The position numbers and the translations under genes were made by a program. From Nectonema munidae (lineage: Eukaryota; Nematomorpha; Nectonematoida; Nectonematidae): DNA of 64,000 bases. Positions 34,186 to 45,700 of this stretch are shown here, piece by piece (the stretch's first letter is position 1; every line of letters begins with the position of its first letter). Location of the stretch: the NCBI GenBank assembly GCA_030549495.1, contig JAUIRK010000925.1, positions 682,001 to 746,000 on the forward strand, given 5' to 3'. Under the pieces are notes generated by a model. The model did not search any database. It worked only from the letters and a program-made list of their open reading frames with translations, and was not told the origin of the DNA.

Positions 34186-34386
34186 ATATCTGTTGACAGA
34201 ATCACAAGATTTGGTGGACAAAGAATTCATTGAAAAATATATTTATTTTTACAATTCTAAGTTTTCTACTTGCTCACATAAATACGAGATTTCACCGCCA
34301 AATAATTTACTCCAAATATCACTTTAATTTATATAAAATAATGAAAATTTTAAGATTTTTTGTTTGTCGACGAAATCTCTCGGACC
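34186..34386. repeat. GTCGACGAAATCT-word repeat, inverted pair
   Basis: Left words CACAAGATTTGGTGGACAAA and ACGAGATTTCACCGCCAA; right end TTGTCGACGAAATCTCTCGG. A short palindromic element of this word family, AT-rich in the middle. Confidence 0.4.
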
Positions 34387-34458
34387 CACAAATCTAAAAC
34401 TTTAGTTTTTCAATATTTTATTCAAATAAAACTTATATTTCGAATACGCTGCGTTGGT

Positions 34459-34520
34459 TTGGTTCCAGGTCAAAACGTCAGAAAAACAAAACTCCCAAGA
34501 AAGAATACAATCATAAATCA
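34459..34520 (+). repeat. Truncated AAAACG-word element end
   Basis: GGTTCCAGGTCAAAACGTCA then AAACTCCCAAGAAAGAATAC matches the left end of the element at 44553 (GGTGCCAGGTCAAAACGCCC ... CAAGAAAGAATACAATCA). Similarity stops where the next element begins at 34521, which looks like insertion of one into the other. Confidence 0.55.
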
Positions 34521-35523
34521 GGGTTCCTGGGCAAAACGGCCCAAAACCAAAACGGCCAAAAAACGAAACGGCCCAAAGCCAAAAGGGCCCAAAACCGAAA
34601 CGGCCCAAAACCAAAACAGCCAAAAAGCAAAACGGCTAAAAACCATAACGACTCAAAGCCAATACGACCATAAACCGATACGGCCAAAACCTGAAGGCTA
34701 GAGTAAGCGGGAACTACAATCTAAGAACACAAACTTTGATTTTCAAATACAGTTGGCCATCACTTTTCCGGTACAATGGGACCTGAAAGATTTCGGTTCG
34801 ACCATTTTCCATATCAGTCATTTATTATGTCAGAATACACAAAGAAGAGAAGCTAAGCTTTATTTTACACATTTGAACTTTGCTGAATTATCAAAGTTTA
34901 AAATGAAGGAAACACAAAAAATGTCAGTGAAAATTAGAAAATTTGAAAGTGAGTAATTTTATTGCACACAATACTTATTGAAAATATTAATAAGTTGAAA
35001 TGGAACAGGTCAATTCCACCTCAGGAAAATTCGGCCTCAAAACAATTTGGTCTCAAAAAATAATGAGATAGAAGCCGAATTGTCTTAAAGTCCAACTGTC
35101 CCGAAGTTTCTTGAGATATCATCACCATTTATTTCAGTGAATGTGGTCCCAGTTTTTGTAGAGAAAATAATATTCAATGTTTTCCAGGGTTTCTTATATA
35201 TAAATGACTTCACTAAAATACTATTGGAAACACTTTGACTTTATTTCTATAGTAGATGATATTGGTTCAAAAATTGTATTTATTATTTTCAAATTTTGAA
35301 CTTCGAACATATAATTTTGAATAAGTTTTGGAAAAAACTCAGGAATGTATAAGTTTTCCGAAGTTTTTGATTTTGGGTTTGATTACTTTTATTTGGATAC
35401 AAAGAAAGTTTAGGTTTTTTTTTGTTTCGGGACGTTTTGGTTTGGAAATTTTAGTAGGCTGTTTTGATTTTGGGCGGTTTTTGTTTTGGCCGTTTCGGTT
35501 TTGGGCCGTTTTGACCAGGCACC
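34521..35523. mobile_element. Long AAAACGGCCC-word palindromic element, copy A
   Basis: It starts GGGTTCCTGGGCAAAACGGC and repeats the word CCCAAAACCAAAACGG about ten times over about 170 bases. It ends with the inverted words GGCCGTTTCGGTTTTGGGCC, then GTTTTGACCAGGCACC. The interior is shared with copy B (40825-41969) almost base for base, including a nested AATTCGGC-word repeat at about 35007-35104. No ORF of its own. No clear target duplication at this copy. Confidence 0.7.
35007..35104. repeat. AATTCGGC-word repeat nested in copy A
   Basis: CAGGTCAATTCCACCTCAGG, AAAATTCGGCCTC, CAATTTGGTCTC, then GAAGCCGAATTGTC and CAACTGTCCCGAA. The same insertion sits at the same place in copy B, so it predates their amplification. 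Confidence 0.6.
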
Positions 35524-35544
35524 GAATTTTCGACTCCACTAGTC

Positions 35545-35924
35545 TTTATCAAGTTGAAGTACTAAATGTAGAAGAAGTAACACATGACCCTTCAGCACTT
35601 TACATAAATCAAAAAATAAAAAATTTTCAAAAATTAATAGTTTTTAATAATGCAACGAATAATTTATATAATACTCCGATCACGAACATGACATTTAAGA
35701 GAGAAAGGGCAAATGGATATAAAAAATACCCTTCTAATTATAAGCATCATGAAGAGCCCTTTACTCTCCAATACGTTGAACAATTCCTACTGCTCTATCA
35801 CAATCTCGGCAATGATTCTTATCCTCAAAGTGTTGGAAGAGCGATTCGGTCGAGTTGGTGTGATTGCTCTTATGGAAAGGAGATATTGGGGTGAGTTGTC
35901 TGTAAACTATGCTAACTATGAAAA
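35545..35924 (+). other. Possible exon, unrecognised
   Basis: Two overlapping open frames end near strong donor-like sites. One frame gives YVEQFLLLYHNLGNDSYPQS, then CDCSYGKEILG at GGG|GTGAGT (35891). The other gives ILILKVLEERFGRVGVIALM, ERRYWGELSVNYANYEK at AAG|GTGAGT (35924). Composition from 35750 is less AT-rich than the flanks. I recognise neither translation. One may be a real exon of an unseen plus-strand gene, or both may be chance. Confidence 0.25.
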
Positions 35925-36931
35925 GGTGAGTAATAAATAAATAGTTAATTTCTAAATTAAATTTGTTGATCTTAATCACATTTTGCGTTTCCAACTAAAG
36001 AATGTGTACAATATGCATTAACACAAAAATTGTAAAGATTATGAAAATGATTTGGAGATGCTTACTTGCATAGAAATAAGTTTTAATTATTTTTAATTAA
36101 CTATTATACACCTATAAGTTGGTAATTTTTACTAATTAAAAGACTATAATAAATTAATCTTACTACGTGATTAACTAACTAACTTTAAAAATTTTGAAAA
36201 ATTTGAGATTTAAATATTATAAATGATTTTTTTACAAAATTTTAAATCTACAAAAATAATTATGTCTAATTTTAATTTTTATTGAAAAAAATTAAATAAA
36301 TTTTATAAAAAATTCTAAATTTATAAAAGAAATCTTTCATAAATTCATTTTTTATAAAAAAAAATAAAAAATTTACAATTTAATGTTTTAGATTTGTCGA
36401 CCAGATCGCATTTTTTGTCGACGAAATCTTGTGTTTCCAATAAATTTATGCAATAATTGATTTTCTGCTTTTTCTCAACATATTGTTGTGGATAAACATT
36501 GATCCCAAATAAGGCGAACTCAATTAACACATAAACATAAGCAATTGATTATCTACTAAGCTGAATCTCAAAAAACACAACCAAAAAGTCATTCATTGTA
36601 TTACAATATTTTTTGTCCGTGTAATTTAGTTAAATTAAAGGATTCATTTTGTTTTAGTAGGAATTTGTTTAAAAAAATCCATGCGTCCTTCATAGACATA
36701 ACGACGAATCGTAAAAGGCCTTTAACCCTTTCAGACATTGCTTCAACAAAGTTTATCATCCGCCTTCTTTTCAATCAGTTCTTATACACTTAAAGCAAAC
36801 GTTTTTTATTCCATGGGACAGGGGTGTTTCATTAGGGGTTAAACAAAAATCGTTACCCACCTCAGCATTAGACCCTGAATTTCAAAGCTTGCTGTTCAAA
36901 TGCAAATGCAGATAATTCTCTCATCTCAAAT
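35925..36931. other. AT-rich DNA with one word repeat
   Basis: Very AT-rich. It contains GTCGACCAGATCGC and TTTGTCGACGAAATCTTGTG at 36396-36435, a solo copy of the GTCGAC word family. Nothing else recognised. Confidence 0.45.
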
Positions 36932-37518
36932 CAGGGCCCGCGCACCCTATTTATTTTGGGGGCTTGAGCCCCCCCCCCCCCCCCTCCACTCAATTTTCGA
37001 AGCCTCTCCACTCATTTTTCCAAGCTTAAATAAGTTTTAAATGAATTACATCCGATAAAGTGCGCTTGTGAAAAAGTCTTTTCTTTGTACATTGGTAGTT
37101 TCAATAAATATATTATAAAATTGTCTAGGGTATTTTTTGAGTATCAAGCTGCTCTAACAACAGGAATCAACACTGCATCCTGTGAGAGAAGTTTTTCGAC
37201 CCTTAAAAAAGTTTTGGAGTTCTTGAACTATTTCAACGAAAAGTCAAGAAGGCTGAATGTTTGACATGTAAATTTGCTTTATTACTCTAAAAATGATATA
37301 TTGTTAACAAAATGATTTTCTTCTTTCACTTTTGTTTTATAATAATTTATTATACTCCTCAATCCTCATCACCTGACTTTTATGACCTTATTTAGCTCTT
37401 GTTTCCGATGTTGATCGAATTTGCTTCTAGAAAGGAAAATTTTATAGTGTGTATTTTCATAATGTGTAGTTTCAGCCCCTTTGAACCCCCCAAAAAATTT
37501 TGGTTAGCGCGTGCTCTG
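36932..37518 (+). mobile_element. Short internally deleted hAT with perfect target duplication
   Basis: The ends are CAGGGCCCGCGCACC and GGTTAGCGCGTGCTCTG. The 8-mer TCTCAAAT flanks it exactly at 36924-36931 and 37519-37526. Inside, 37138-37230 encodes YQAALTTGINTASCERSFST then LKKVLEFLNYF, the hAT C-terminal segment. The rest of the transposase is gone. A C run lies near 36975. Confidence 0.88.
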
Positions 37519-37526
37519 TCTCAAAT

Positions 37527-38149
37527 AGATAGCTGTCAAAACCCTTCTTGATATTATTATTATTTAAAGATATATATGTATATATGAATTACTGTTGTGA
37601 TTTAGTTCATTTAAATGATCAGTTAGATCAGTTAGACTTGCCATGCAGGGTTGCAAAAGTGGAGGAAAATTTCCCGATGCGTTATTTACAAAAATAAATT
37701 TTAAATATGTGAACCTAAGCTCTCAAGAAGTTATGAAAGCTTTTATTACAAGTAGTTATAGGTGGAACACAGCTTTCATATCGTAATAACCGGAGTTGTT
37801 TGTATTGATAAATACAAACTCACACATTATTACTTACTTACGTGATATTAATGCTTAAATATCAAAAAATAAATTGAATGATAAATCGTTTGTTTAAATT
37901 TTTGGATGTTTCGAATTTTTTGATGATAATAATAAACATTGGTGAGCGTTGTTATGCTTGGTAATATAAATTTTATTTTATTTATATATCTCGATTACAA
38001 TATTAACAGGTTCTTTGTTAATATTTTTTATTTAATATTTAAGTGTTCTAAATTGAGGTTTTAATAGGAAAAATAAAAAATATGTTTAAATTTAATAAAA
38101 ATCATGTTTGTTTTATTTTATTTTTTAAGTTTAGATTTAATTCATTTTT
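37527..38149. other. AT-rich leader of the next hAT or spacer
   Basis: No ORF. The left end of the following BED-finger hAT should lie here, but I could not place it; CAGGGTTGCAAAAG at 37656 is one candidate. Confidence 0.35.
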
Positions 38150-39815
38150 ATGGACAAGTTTCTAAAAAGAAAAGGCGATGGGGGCAAGAATAATTCTACT
38201 TCATTTAAAAAACCAAAAGTTCATCGGTTGTATAATGATGGTTACTTGAAATTTGGATTTCATTGGACTGGAGATACACAGATTCCTTCACCGCTGTGTG
38301 AAGTTTAGTGAAGCGTTGTGTGCGGCCAAACGCTGTCTAATGAATCAATGGTTCCAAGTAAGATGAAAAGACACCTTACTAATAATCATCCTAGCCTTCA
38401 AGCTAAAAATGTTGATTATTTCCAACGCTTGTTAGAATTAAATGCAACGCAAAGTCAACTATTTAAGAAAAAAATAACTGTATCCGAAAAAGCTCAATTA
38501 GCTTCATATGAGGTGGCAGAATTTATTGCTCTTAAATCGAAGTCTCGTGTTCTTGCAGAATCAGTAATCCTTCCAGCATGCAAAAAGATAATGAAAATTA
38601 TGCTTGGCGATAAGGCCGAACAAGAAATTAGCAAGATTCCTATTTCAAACAATACAATTCAGAGAAGAATTCTTGACTTGTCTGATGATATTGAAGAAAG
38701 TGTACCATCCAAATGTCAAAATAGTCTGTTTGCTCTTCAAATCGATGAATCCACTGATATCAGTAATCACGCTCAGTTAATTGCATTTATACGTGTCATT
38801 GATGAAGATGTCATAATTAATCAATTTCTATGCTGCAAACAGTTAGCCACAACTACAAAAGATCAAGATATTTTTGATACAATCACGATATGCCTCGAAA
38901 AATATGGCTTACCATGGGATTCATGCTTGGGAATATGTACCGATGGAGCTCCATCAATGGTTGGTTCTGTTAAAGGTTTTGCAACTTTAGTGGAAAAACA
39001 GAATCCTAACATTGTGCGAACTCATTGTTTTTTACACAGAGAAGTTTTAATTTCAAAGATAACACAAAATGAACTAAGGGGGTATTGGATCAAGTGATTG
39101 AAATGGTGAATTTCATAAAAACTCGGCCAATGAAATCCAGAATTTTTGAGTTGCTGTGTAAGGATATGGATTCTCAACATTTTCGTCTGCTATTGCATAC
39201 AGAAGTAAGATGGCTGTCGAAAGGAAAGGTACTATCTCGAGTAAATGAGCTTCAGAAAGAACTTTTTATTTTTTTTGAAAATGAAAAACTTGATAGATTT
39301 TGTAAATACCTTAAAAATGATTTATGGATGTCAAAAATAGAGTATTAATTGAAATATGTGGACATCTTAATAGTCTGAACAGCAATATGCAAGGCAGAGA
39401 TGAAAACATTCTTACGGCGACAGATAAGTTAATTACTTTTAAGAAAAAAATTGCAATATGGAAGAATAGAATGAAGGTAGGCAATTTTGATATGTTTCCA
39501 TCAGTTCGCAAAACCTGCTTAACCGAGATGGTTCCCATTATTAGTAAGCATTTGACATGTTTAGAAAATAAAATTAGAGAATATTTTCCTTCAATCAGCA
39601 TTGAAAAATTTGATTGGATTCGCAATCCTTTCCTAGATTTATCGATGATCAATCTTTCCAATTTTGAGTTATGTGAAGAGGAAGAATTAGCAAGCCTTTC
39701 CAGTGATCGTGGACTCAAATTGAAGTACACGCAACTGCCATTAGATGCCTTTTGGATTTCGGTTATGGAAGAGTATCCAACTCTAAGTAAAAAAGCCATC
39801 AAAGTCTTACTCTAA
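38150..39815 (+). pseudogene. BED-finger hAT transposase (ZBED5/FAM200-like), broken
   Basis: It starts MDKFLKRKGDGGKNN, then FGFHWTGDTQIPSPLC and CGQTLSNESMVPSKMKRHL with the BED His pair (HLTNNH). The catalytic region has LFALQIDESTDISNHAQLIA (Asp) and ICTDGAPSMVGSVKGF (CTDGAP Asp). Then come HCFLHREVL, LLHTEVRWLSKGKVLSRVNE, and a C-terminal part ending SKKAIKVLL. An in-frame 15-base insert at about 38299-38313 splits the BED finger and brings stops. Further frame breaks lie near 39080 and 39330. The family is a common hAT group in animals; host-adopted relatives exist, but this copy is not intact. Confidence 0.85.
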
Positions 39816-40440
39816 TTCTCAACTTCATACCTATGTGAGTGGGGACCCACTGACATTCACAATTATTATTCTATTCCCGATACTGAATACAGGATACGTT
39901 TTATTTGTGTGAATAAAAATTTTCCTTATATGATCTCATATATTTTTAATATTTTATTGCAAAAAGGCTTTATGAGTAGAAAATATTCATTTTTTGGATT
40001 GCCGCGAAAATTTGAATAGCTCAAAAGTGTGTCGCCATGTAAAAAAGGTTGGGAACCTAACACCTACTTTTATTAATTTTTTCGTTTTTTATCTTTAAAA
40101 TTTTATTAGATAACAACTTCGGCCTTATCGAGTAAGAGCCTTCCTCTTTTATTCTTGTATCCCTTTAAAATCTCTAACTCCGAGAGCAGATATTTCGTAA
40201 TACAGAAGTTTCATATCTGAATTGGCCATTTCTTATCCAAAAGTTAAAAAACTGGTTAAAACGTTCAAAACTAGGTACGAAATGTCTCGAGTAGGAAATG
40301 TCTTATGTACGAATTGTCTTTTACCAGACTCCGAAAGCCTTTCGGAGCCTTTCAAGCTTTTTTTGAGGACGCAGCCTTTCAAACTTCCGAGTTAAGGGTC
40401 ATAAATGCAGAAAGGTTGGCAACCACTGAATTCTATATGA
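39816..40440. repeat. hAT 3' region, a word repeat and a second hAT end
   Basis: The reverse complement of about 40030-40065 (GGTTCCCAACCTTTTTTACA, then TGGCGACACAC) matches the right terminus of BED-type hATs, so the element above probably ends at about 40062. 40218-40325 is a GAAATGTC-word repeat. GGTTGGCAACCACTG at 40413-40427 is the end of another hAT of this type. Confidence 0.5.
40218..40325. repeat. GAAATGTC-word repeat, copy 1
   Basis: GAATTGGCCATTTCTTATCC then TAGGTACGAAATGTCTCGAG and TAGGAAATGTC. The same order recurs at 50201 and 58545. Confidence 0.5.
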
Positions 40441-40824
40441 AATATTTCAATATAAATTAACTAAAAAGTTCAAATAAAGATCAATAAAAAACAAAAATAG
40501 AGAAAAAATTGGATAGTATGTAAAAAGTTCAAAAATTTGTTCTTTATTTTTGAATCTGTAATTTAAAAATTTCTTCTGAATTTTGGTTTCCTAAATTTTG
40601 GACATCGGAGATCTCAGTTTTCGGAGATTTTTGTTTCGGAAATTTGGTTTTCTGAGATTATGACTAACAACGGTTCCGTTTCATATTCAAGAGTTTTTTT
40701 TACTAATAAATAATTGAACAAATATTACTAGAAATGTTCATATATGCTTTTAAATATTAAATTATCGTGTTCTTATAAAATCATATGAAGAGCTAAAATT
40801 TTTTATCTCCATGTGTACAATGAA

Positions 40825-41969
40825 GGGTTCCTTGTCAAAACGGCCCAAAACCAACACAGCCTAAACCAAAACGACCCAAAATCGAAACGGCCCAATATCA
40901 TAATGGCCCAAACCAAAACGGCCCAAAGAACGGCACAAAACCAAAACGACCCATACCAAAACAGCCAAAAAGCAAAACGGTCAAAAACCATAACGACTCA
41001 AAGCCAATACGACCATAAACCGATACGGCCAAAAACCTGAAGGCTAGAGTAAGCTGGAACTACAATCTAAGAACACAAACTTTGATTTTCAAATACAGTT
41101 GGCCATCACTTTTCCGGTACAATGGGACCTGAAAGATTCCGGTTCGACCATTTTCCAGATCAGTCATTTATTATGTCGGAATACACAAAGAAGAGAAGCT
41201 AGGCTTTATTTTACACATTTGAACTTTGTTGAATTATCAAAGTTTAATGAAGGAAACAAACAAAAAATGTCAGTGAAAATTGGAAGATTGAACATTTGAA
41301 AGTGAGTAACTTTATTACACACAATACTTATTGAAAATATTAATAAGTTGAAATGGAACAGGTCAATTCCACCTCAGGAAAATTCGGCCTCAAAACAATT
41401 TGGTCTCAAAAAATAATGAGATAGAAGCCGAATTGTCTTGAGTCCAACTGTCCCGAGGCCGAATTGACTATAAACGGTTTAAAAACTTACCAACAACCAA
41501 AGTTTCTTGAGATATGATCACTATTTATTTCAGAGTGAATTTGGTCCCAGTTTTTGTAGAGAAAATAATATTCAATTTTTCCCAGGGTTTCTTTATAGAA
41601 ATGACTTCACTAAAATACTAGTGGAAACATTTTAACTTTATTTCTATAGTAGATATTGGTTCAAAATTATATTTATTATTTTCAAATTTTGAACTTCGAA
41701 CATATAATTTTGAGTAAGTTTTGGAAAAACTCAGGAATGGATAAGTTTTCCGAAGTTTTTGATTTTGGGTTTGATTACTTTTATTTGGATACAAAGAAAG
41801 CTTAGGCTTTTTTGTTTTGGTTTGGAAATTTTGGTTTAGGTTGTTTTTGTTTTGGGCCGTTTTGGTATTAGGCCGTTTCGGTTTTGGGCCGTTTTGGTAT
41901 TAGACCGTTTCGGTTTTAGGCCCTTTTGTTTGGGCCGTTTCGGTTTTGGGCCGTTTTGACCAGACACCC
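40825..41969. mobile_element. Long AAAACGGCCC-word palindromic element, copy B
   Basis: It begins GGGTTCCTTGTCAAAACGGC and iterates the word over about 200 bases. It shares copy A's interior, including the nested AATTCGGC repeat (41360-41468). It ends in seven inverted words, TTGGGCCGTTTTGGTATTAG and kin, then GTTTTGACCAGACACC. Flanks share CAATGA. The two copies differ mainly in the number of word repeats. Confidence 0.7.
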
Positions 41970-42775
41970 AATGAGGCATCTATATCCAATCCCTACAACA
42001 GAGATTTCACTTCAATTGAGTATAAAAGTTTGCTTTTAAAAAACAAACTTTTTTCTTAACCTTTTTATTCTTTATTTTATTCCATATAACACAATGAGAC
42101 ACTGGTGTCCCATATGAAAAAATAGGATCACTGAACTTTTTATTGATTGAAATTTGACATTTACTTTATCCGTCAAAACTTTTTAGTGTAAAGAATTTAA
42201 AAATATTTTTGACCATTTTTTATAGAAGAAAGGGTTAAAAATATGTTTATAAAGAAATAAGATTTTGTTGAAGATAAAAACCATTGGAAATAATGGAGAT
42301 AAACGATAAAAGTGTTTTTGGGGTTATTGTATGTTTGCGTATAATTGTATGAAAAAGTCACTCCACCTTTCTCTTCAACAAAATCATTTTTTCATGAAGA
42401 TTCACGGAACATTACATATTTACCTTTCACTTATAAAAAACAAGAAAAAGTTCTATCAACTATGTTAAAAAATTGAAAATGTGGGAAAAAATAGCTGATT
42501 CAAACGAAGTACGTCAATTTCGTTTTTCTGTCTATCGAAAATTCGCCCAAAGATTCTTATTTTCTTGAGAAAAGAGTTGTCTTAACGCTGAATTGTCCCT
42601 TAAAAGATTTAAGTTTATCTCGCTTTTTCACATAACATATGTGCTATTTTGTAATGATACGCAACGTTAAGATCGTGTAAAATTCACAGCAGTGTCCCCT
42701 GAAAAATGTTAAACGCCCCTTACAATTTACACATTTCCTGGTATCTGGTTTTATCGCATTTAAATATATTAGTCA
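41970..42775. other. AT-rich DNA, one short word repeat
   Basis: Holds a solo AATTCGGC-family end (GTCTTAACGCTGAATTGTCC at 42579). No ORF recognised. If the Hox gene has a further 3' exon it could be here or farther left, but I see none. Confidence 0.4.
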
Positions 42776-45700
42776 AGCAGGACAATTTGCTCTCAAGACA
42801 AATTCGCCTCGCATCAAAATTGAAATAGAGGCTGGATTGTCTTGAAACCTAAATGCTGAATTATCCCTGAACCAATAAAGCGCTTTTTTATGAACTTTGC
42901 GAAGAAATGGCATAGCCTGCAAAACAAATGCTTGGTAACGAACCTGCTGGTTGATCAGCTTCACCGTTTGATTTTCCTTCTTGAGTTTCATTCTGCGATT
43001 TTGGAACCAAATTTTGATTTGTCTCTCCGTCAGACAGAGCGTGTGTGAAATCTCCATTCTTCTACGCCGAGTCAAGTAGTGGTTGTAACGGAATTCCTTC
43101 TCCAGCTCCAACGTTTGGAAGCGCGAGTACGTTTGTCTGCCCTTTCTCCGGGAATGGCCAGCGACAGACACTTTGTAAAAACGAAAGCATTCAAAATTCG
43201 AATTCATATTTGACATCAAATATAAAAAATCATATAATTAATAATAATTGTAAAAAACAGCAAACGAAGTAACCAACCCACTAGCTTTATACTAATTACT
43301 ATGGGAAATTTTTATCACTTTCTCTCAGCAACTTCCTTCTTTATTCAAAGTGATAAAAAAAATTTGAGATTATTTTTTCGTTATATCTTGGATTTCGTAG
43401 GATTTCCTAATGTATTACACGAGCATAAAAATTTGTGAACCAAAGGATGTAACCTGAATCTGAACTTTTGGTGTGAAGTAATGAGAGATATGATTGAAAA
43501 GGTGATAAAAGTTTACACTTCGCAAATAAATGAAGTATCTCTTCAATTTGCAGTGATTTCAATTTATTAGGTTAGATTTGATGCGGCAGCCATTTTGCTT
43601 GCTTCGCAAATTTGTAATCACGCAACCAAACATAATTTACATTACCATGTCTGCGTTACGATTAGTCAGTTGGTACGTCAATCAACCTAACATCAAAAGT
43701 AAGGAGCGAATCAAATCCCGCCAATTACAATTGTACACGCCTGCCTCCAAGATTTATGGTGAGGCATGAAAATGCGCATACTATGTTTGTCAAATTTCAA
43801 AGATGCCGCAATTTTAATTTATAGAGCAAATTGTAAAGTATTAAAATCTTTGAAAGTGGGAGAAATGCGAGTAATAAACACACATAAACAACACACACAC
43901 ACACACACACGCGAATGCGTATATACATTTGTATATTTGTATATAATAAACAGATAAGAAGATGATGCTTCTTCATCTTCAGGAATGACTTGCACGAAAT
44001 CCATTGCCAAGAACTATCTATTCTATATAATAGCATCATACAAACATGTCCAGTCGTAATGGAAGAGTTAGCAAAATTTGCATTAATTATATTATTTCTC
44101 TCACCTTTATCATCACTGATATTTTTATTGACTCGTGGCGTTATCGATGGCATTTTCTCGACTTCTAAAAGTTTCGAATCCATGACAATTCCTACCCTGT
44201 TTGCAAGTCTTGTAGCCAAGATTTACATAAAATTTGGGTACGAAACGTCAAGTTTATTCACCTTCATACATTTGGATTTTGGTTTATTTATATTTATAAC
44301 GCTGAATTGTCCCCTAACCGACTGATTAACTTGTCTAATGTTTTATCCAACATTCCCTTTAGATAATGAATTAGAATTGTAAATATTTTGGGTAAATATT
44401 GGATATTAATTTTTTAGTAAATACAATTTTTAGGTCATGACTTTTTCCTTAAATCTGCTTTGATCCACCTTTTTTTGTAAGAAATCTACTTTTTGAGCCG
44501 AATCCTTCATTTTAATCAGGATTTTTGATCTTAGGCATTTTATCATAGTAAAGGGTGCCAGGTCAAAACGCCCGAAAACCAAACTCGCAAGAAAGAATAC
44601 AATCAGAAAATATAAAATTTATAGTTTTTAATAATAATTTATAGGATTTTTGATATATGATCAAAAGTTATTCTAGACTATTGTTTAAAACTTTTTGTTT
44701 TTAAAGTTTTTTCCAAGTTTTTATATAAAAATTGTTGGAACTTATCCACAAGTAAAAATGGCCATTCTCTTAGGCTTAGATGTGACTAGCAAGCACACAA
44801 TCATACTTAGTGAAAAAATAGAGGCTATTCCTAATGTCAAGATGCATTGTCAAAACTTCCGAAAATGACAAACATCTGAAAACTAAAATGCCAGAAAACC
44901 AAAACATCAAACTAAAACATACAAGTATTGAATCGAACATCTATAAAATATTTTTGTTTTGGACGTTTTGTTTTTCATGCGTTTTACTTTTCAGGCATTT
45001 TGGTTTTCGGGCGTTTTGACCATGAACCCTCGGTTAAAAATTATAATTGGACATGAATATTGGTGAAGTGTTTCGATAAAATCACTTTTTGTTAAACGTC
45101 CTTTCAGTGAATGAATAACTAATAAGCAAAAGTAATAAAAATTGTGATTAAAATCAAGGATTCGAATGAATTTAAATAAAAAAGGAGGAGTGGATTTGTG
45201 TTGATCGGAAGCACATCATTTGTGACTCAAGACAATTTGGCCTCTAAATATATAGATGTTTCATAGCCTTGACACAGAATTGTCCAGATGGCGCATTGTC
45301 ACTGAACCCTTAAATATACAACTCATAAGTTAGAGACAAACTCACTAATAAAAGACCCAACTAATAAATTAATCAAGGCCCTAACTAGATACCCAGCAAA
45401 ATTGAATGAGGAACATCTAATCTTACAGACTAACCTAACAATTAGCTCATTTGAAAATACCTAAGTATATTTTAAATATACTTCGCCAATGTCTTTTTTT
45501 ACGATTTTATTGCGCCGACAAATACCGAGTCGGCAAATATTTGACTTGGAGAAATAGTAGCGTACTGTTGCGGTTGCTAGACATTTAAATCAGCCGCACA
45601 GCAGAATTTGAAAAGGTGTCTGGTCAAAAGGGCCGAAAACTAAAACGACCCAAACAAAAATGGACAAAAACCAAAACTAACAAACACATTAGATAACCAT

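Noticed and set aside
34360-34701. 113-codon frame rich in Lys-Thr-Ala-Lys words
   Set aside because: Translation of the AAAACGGCC word array; the periodic peptide is not a gene.
37641-37670. CAGGGTTGCAAAAG as the left end of the BED hAT
   Set aside because: It does not match the right end (GTTCCCAACC type) and has no target duplication.
43797-44325. Overlapping frames of 111 and 140 codons in Hox intron 2
   Set aside because: They run through the CA microsatellite and AT-rich DNA, with no recognisable motif; no splice phase fits the Hox exons.
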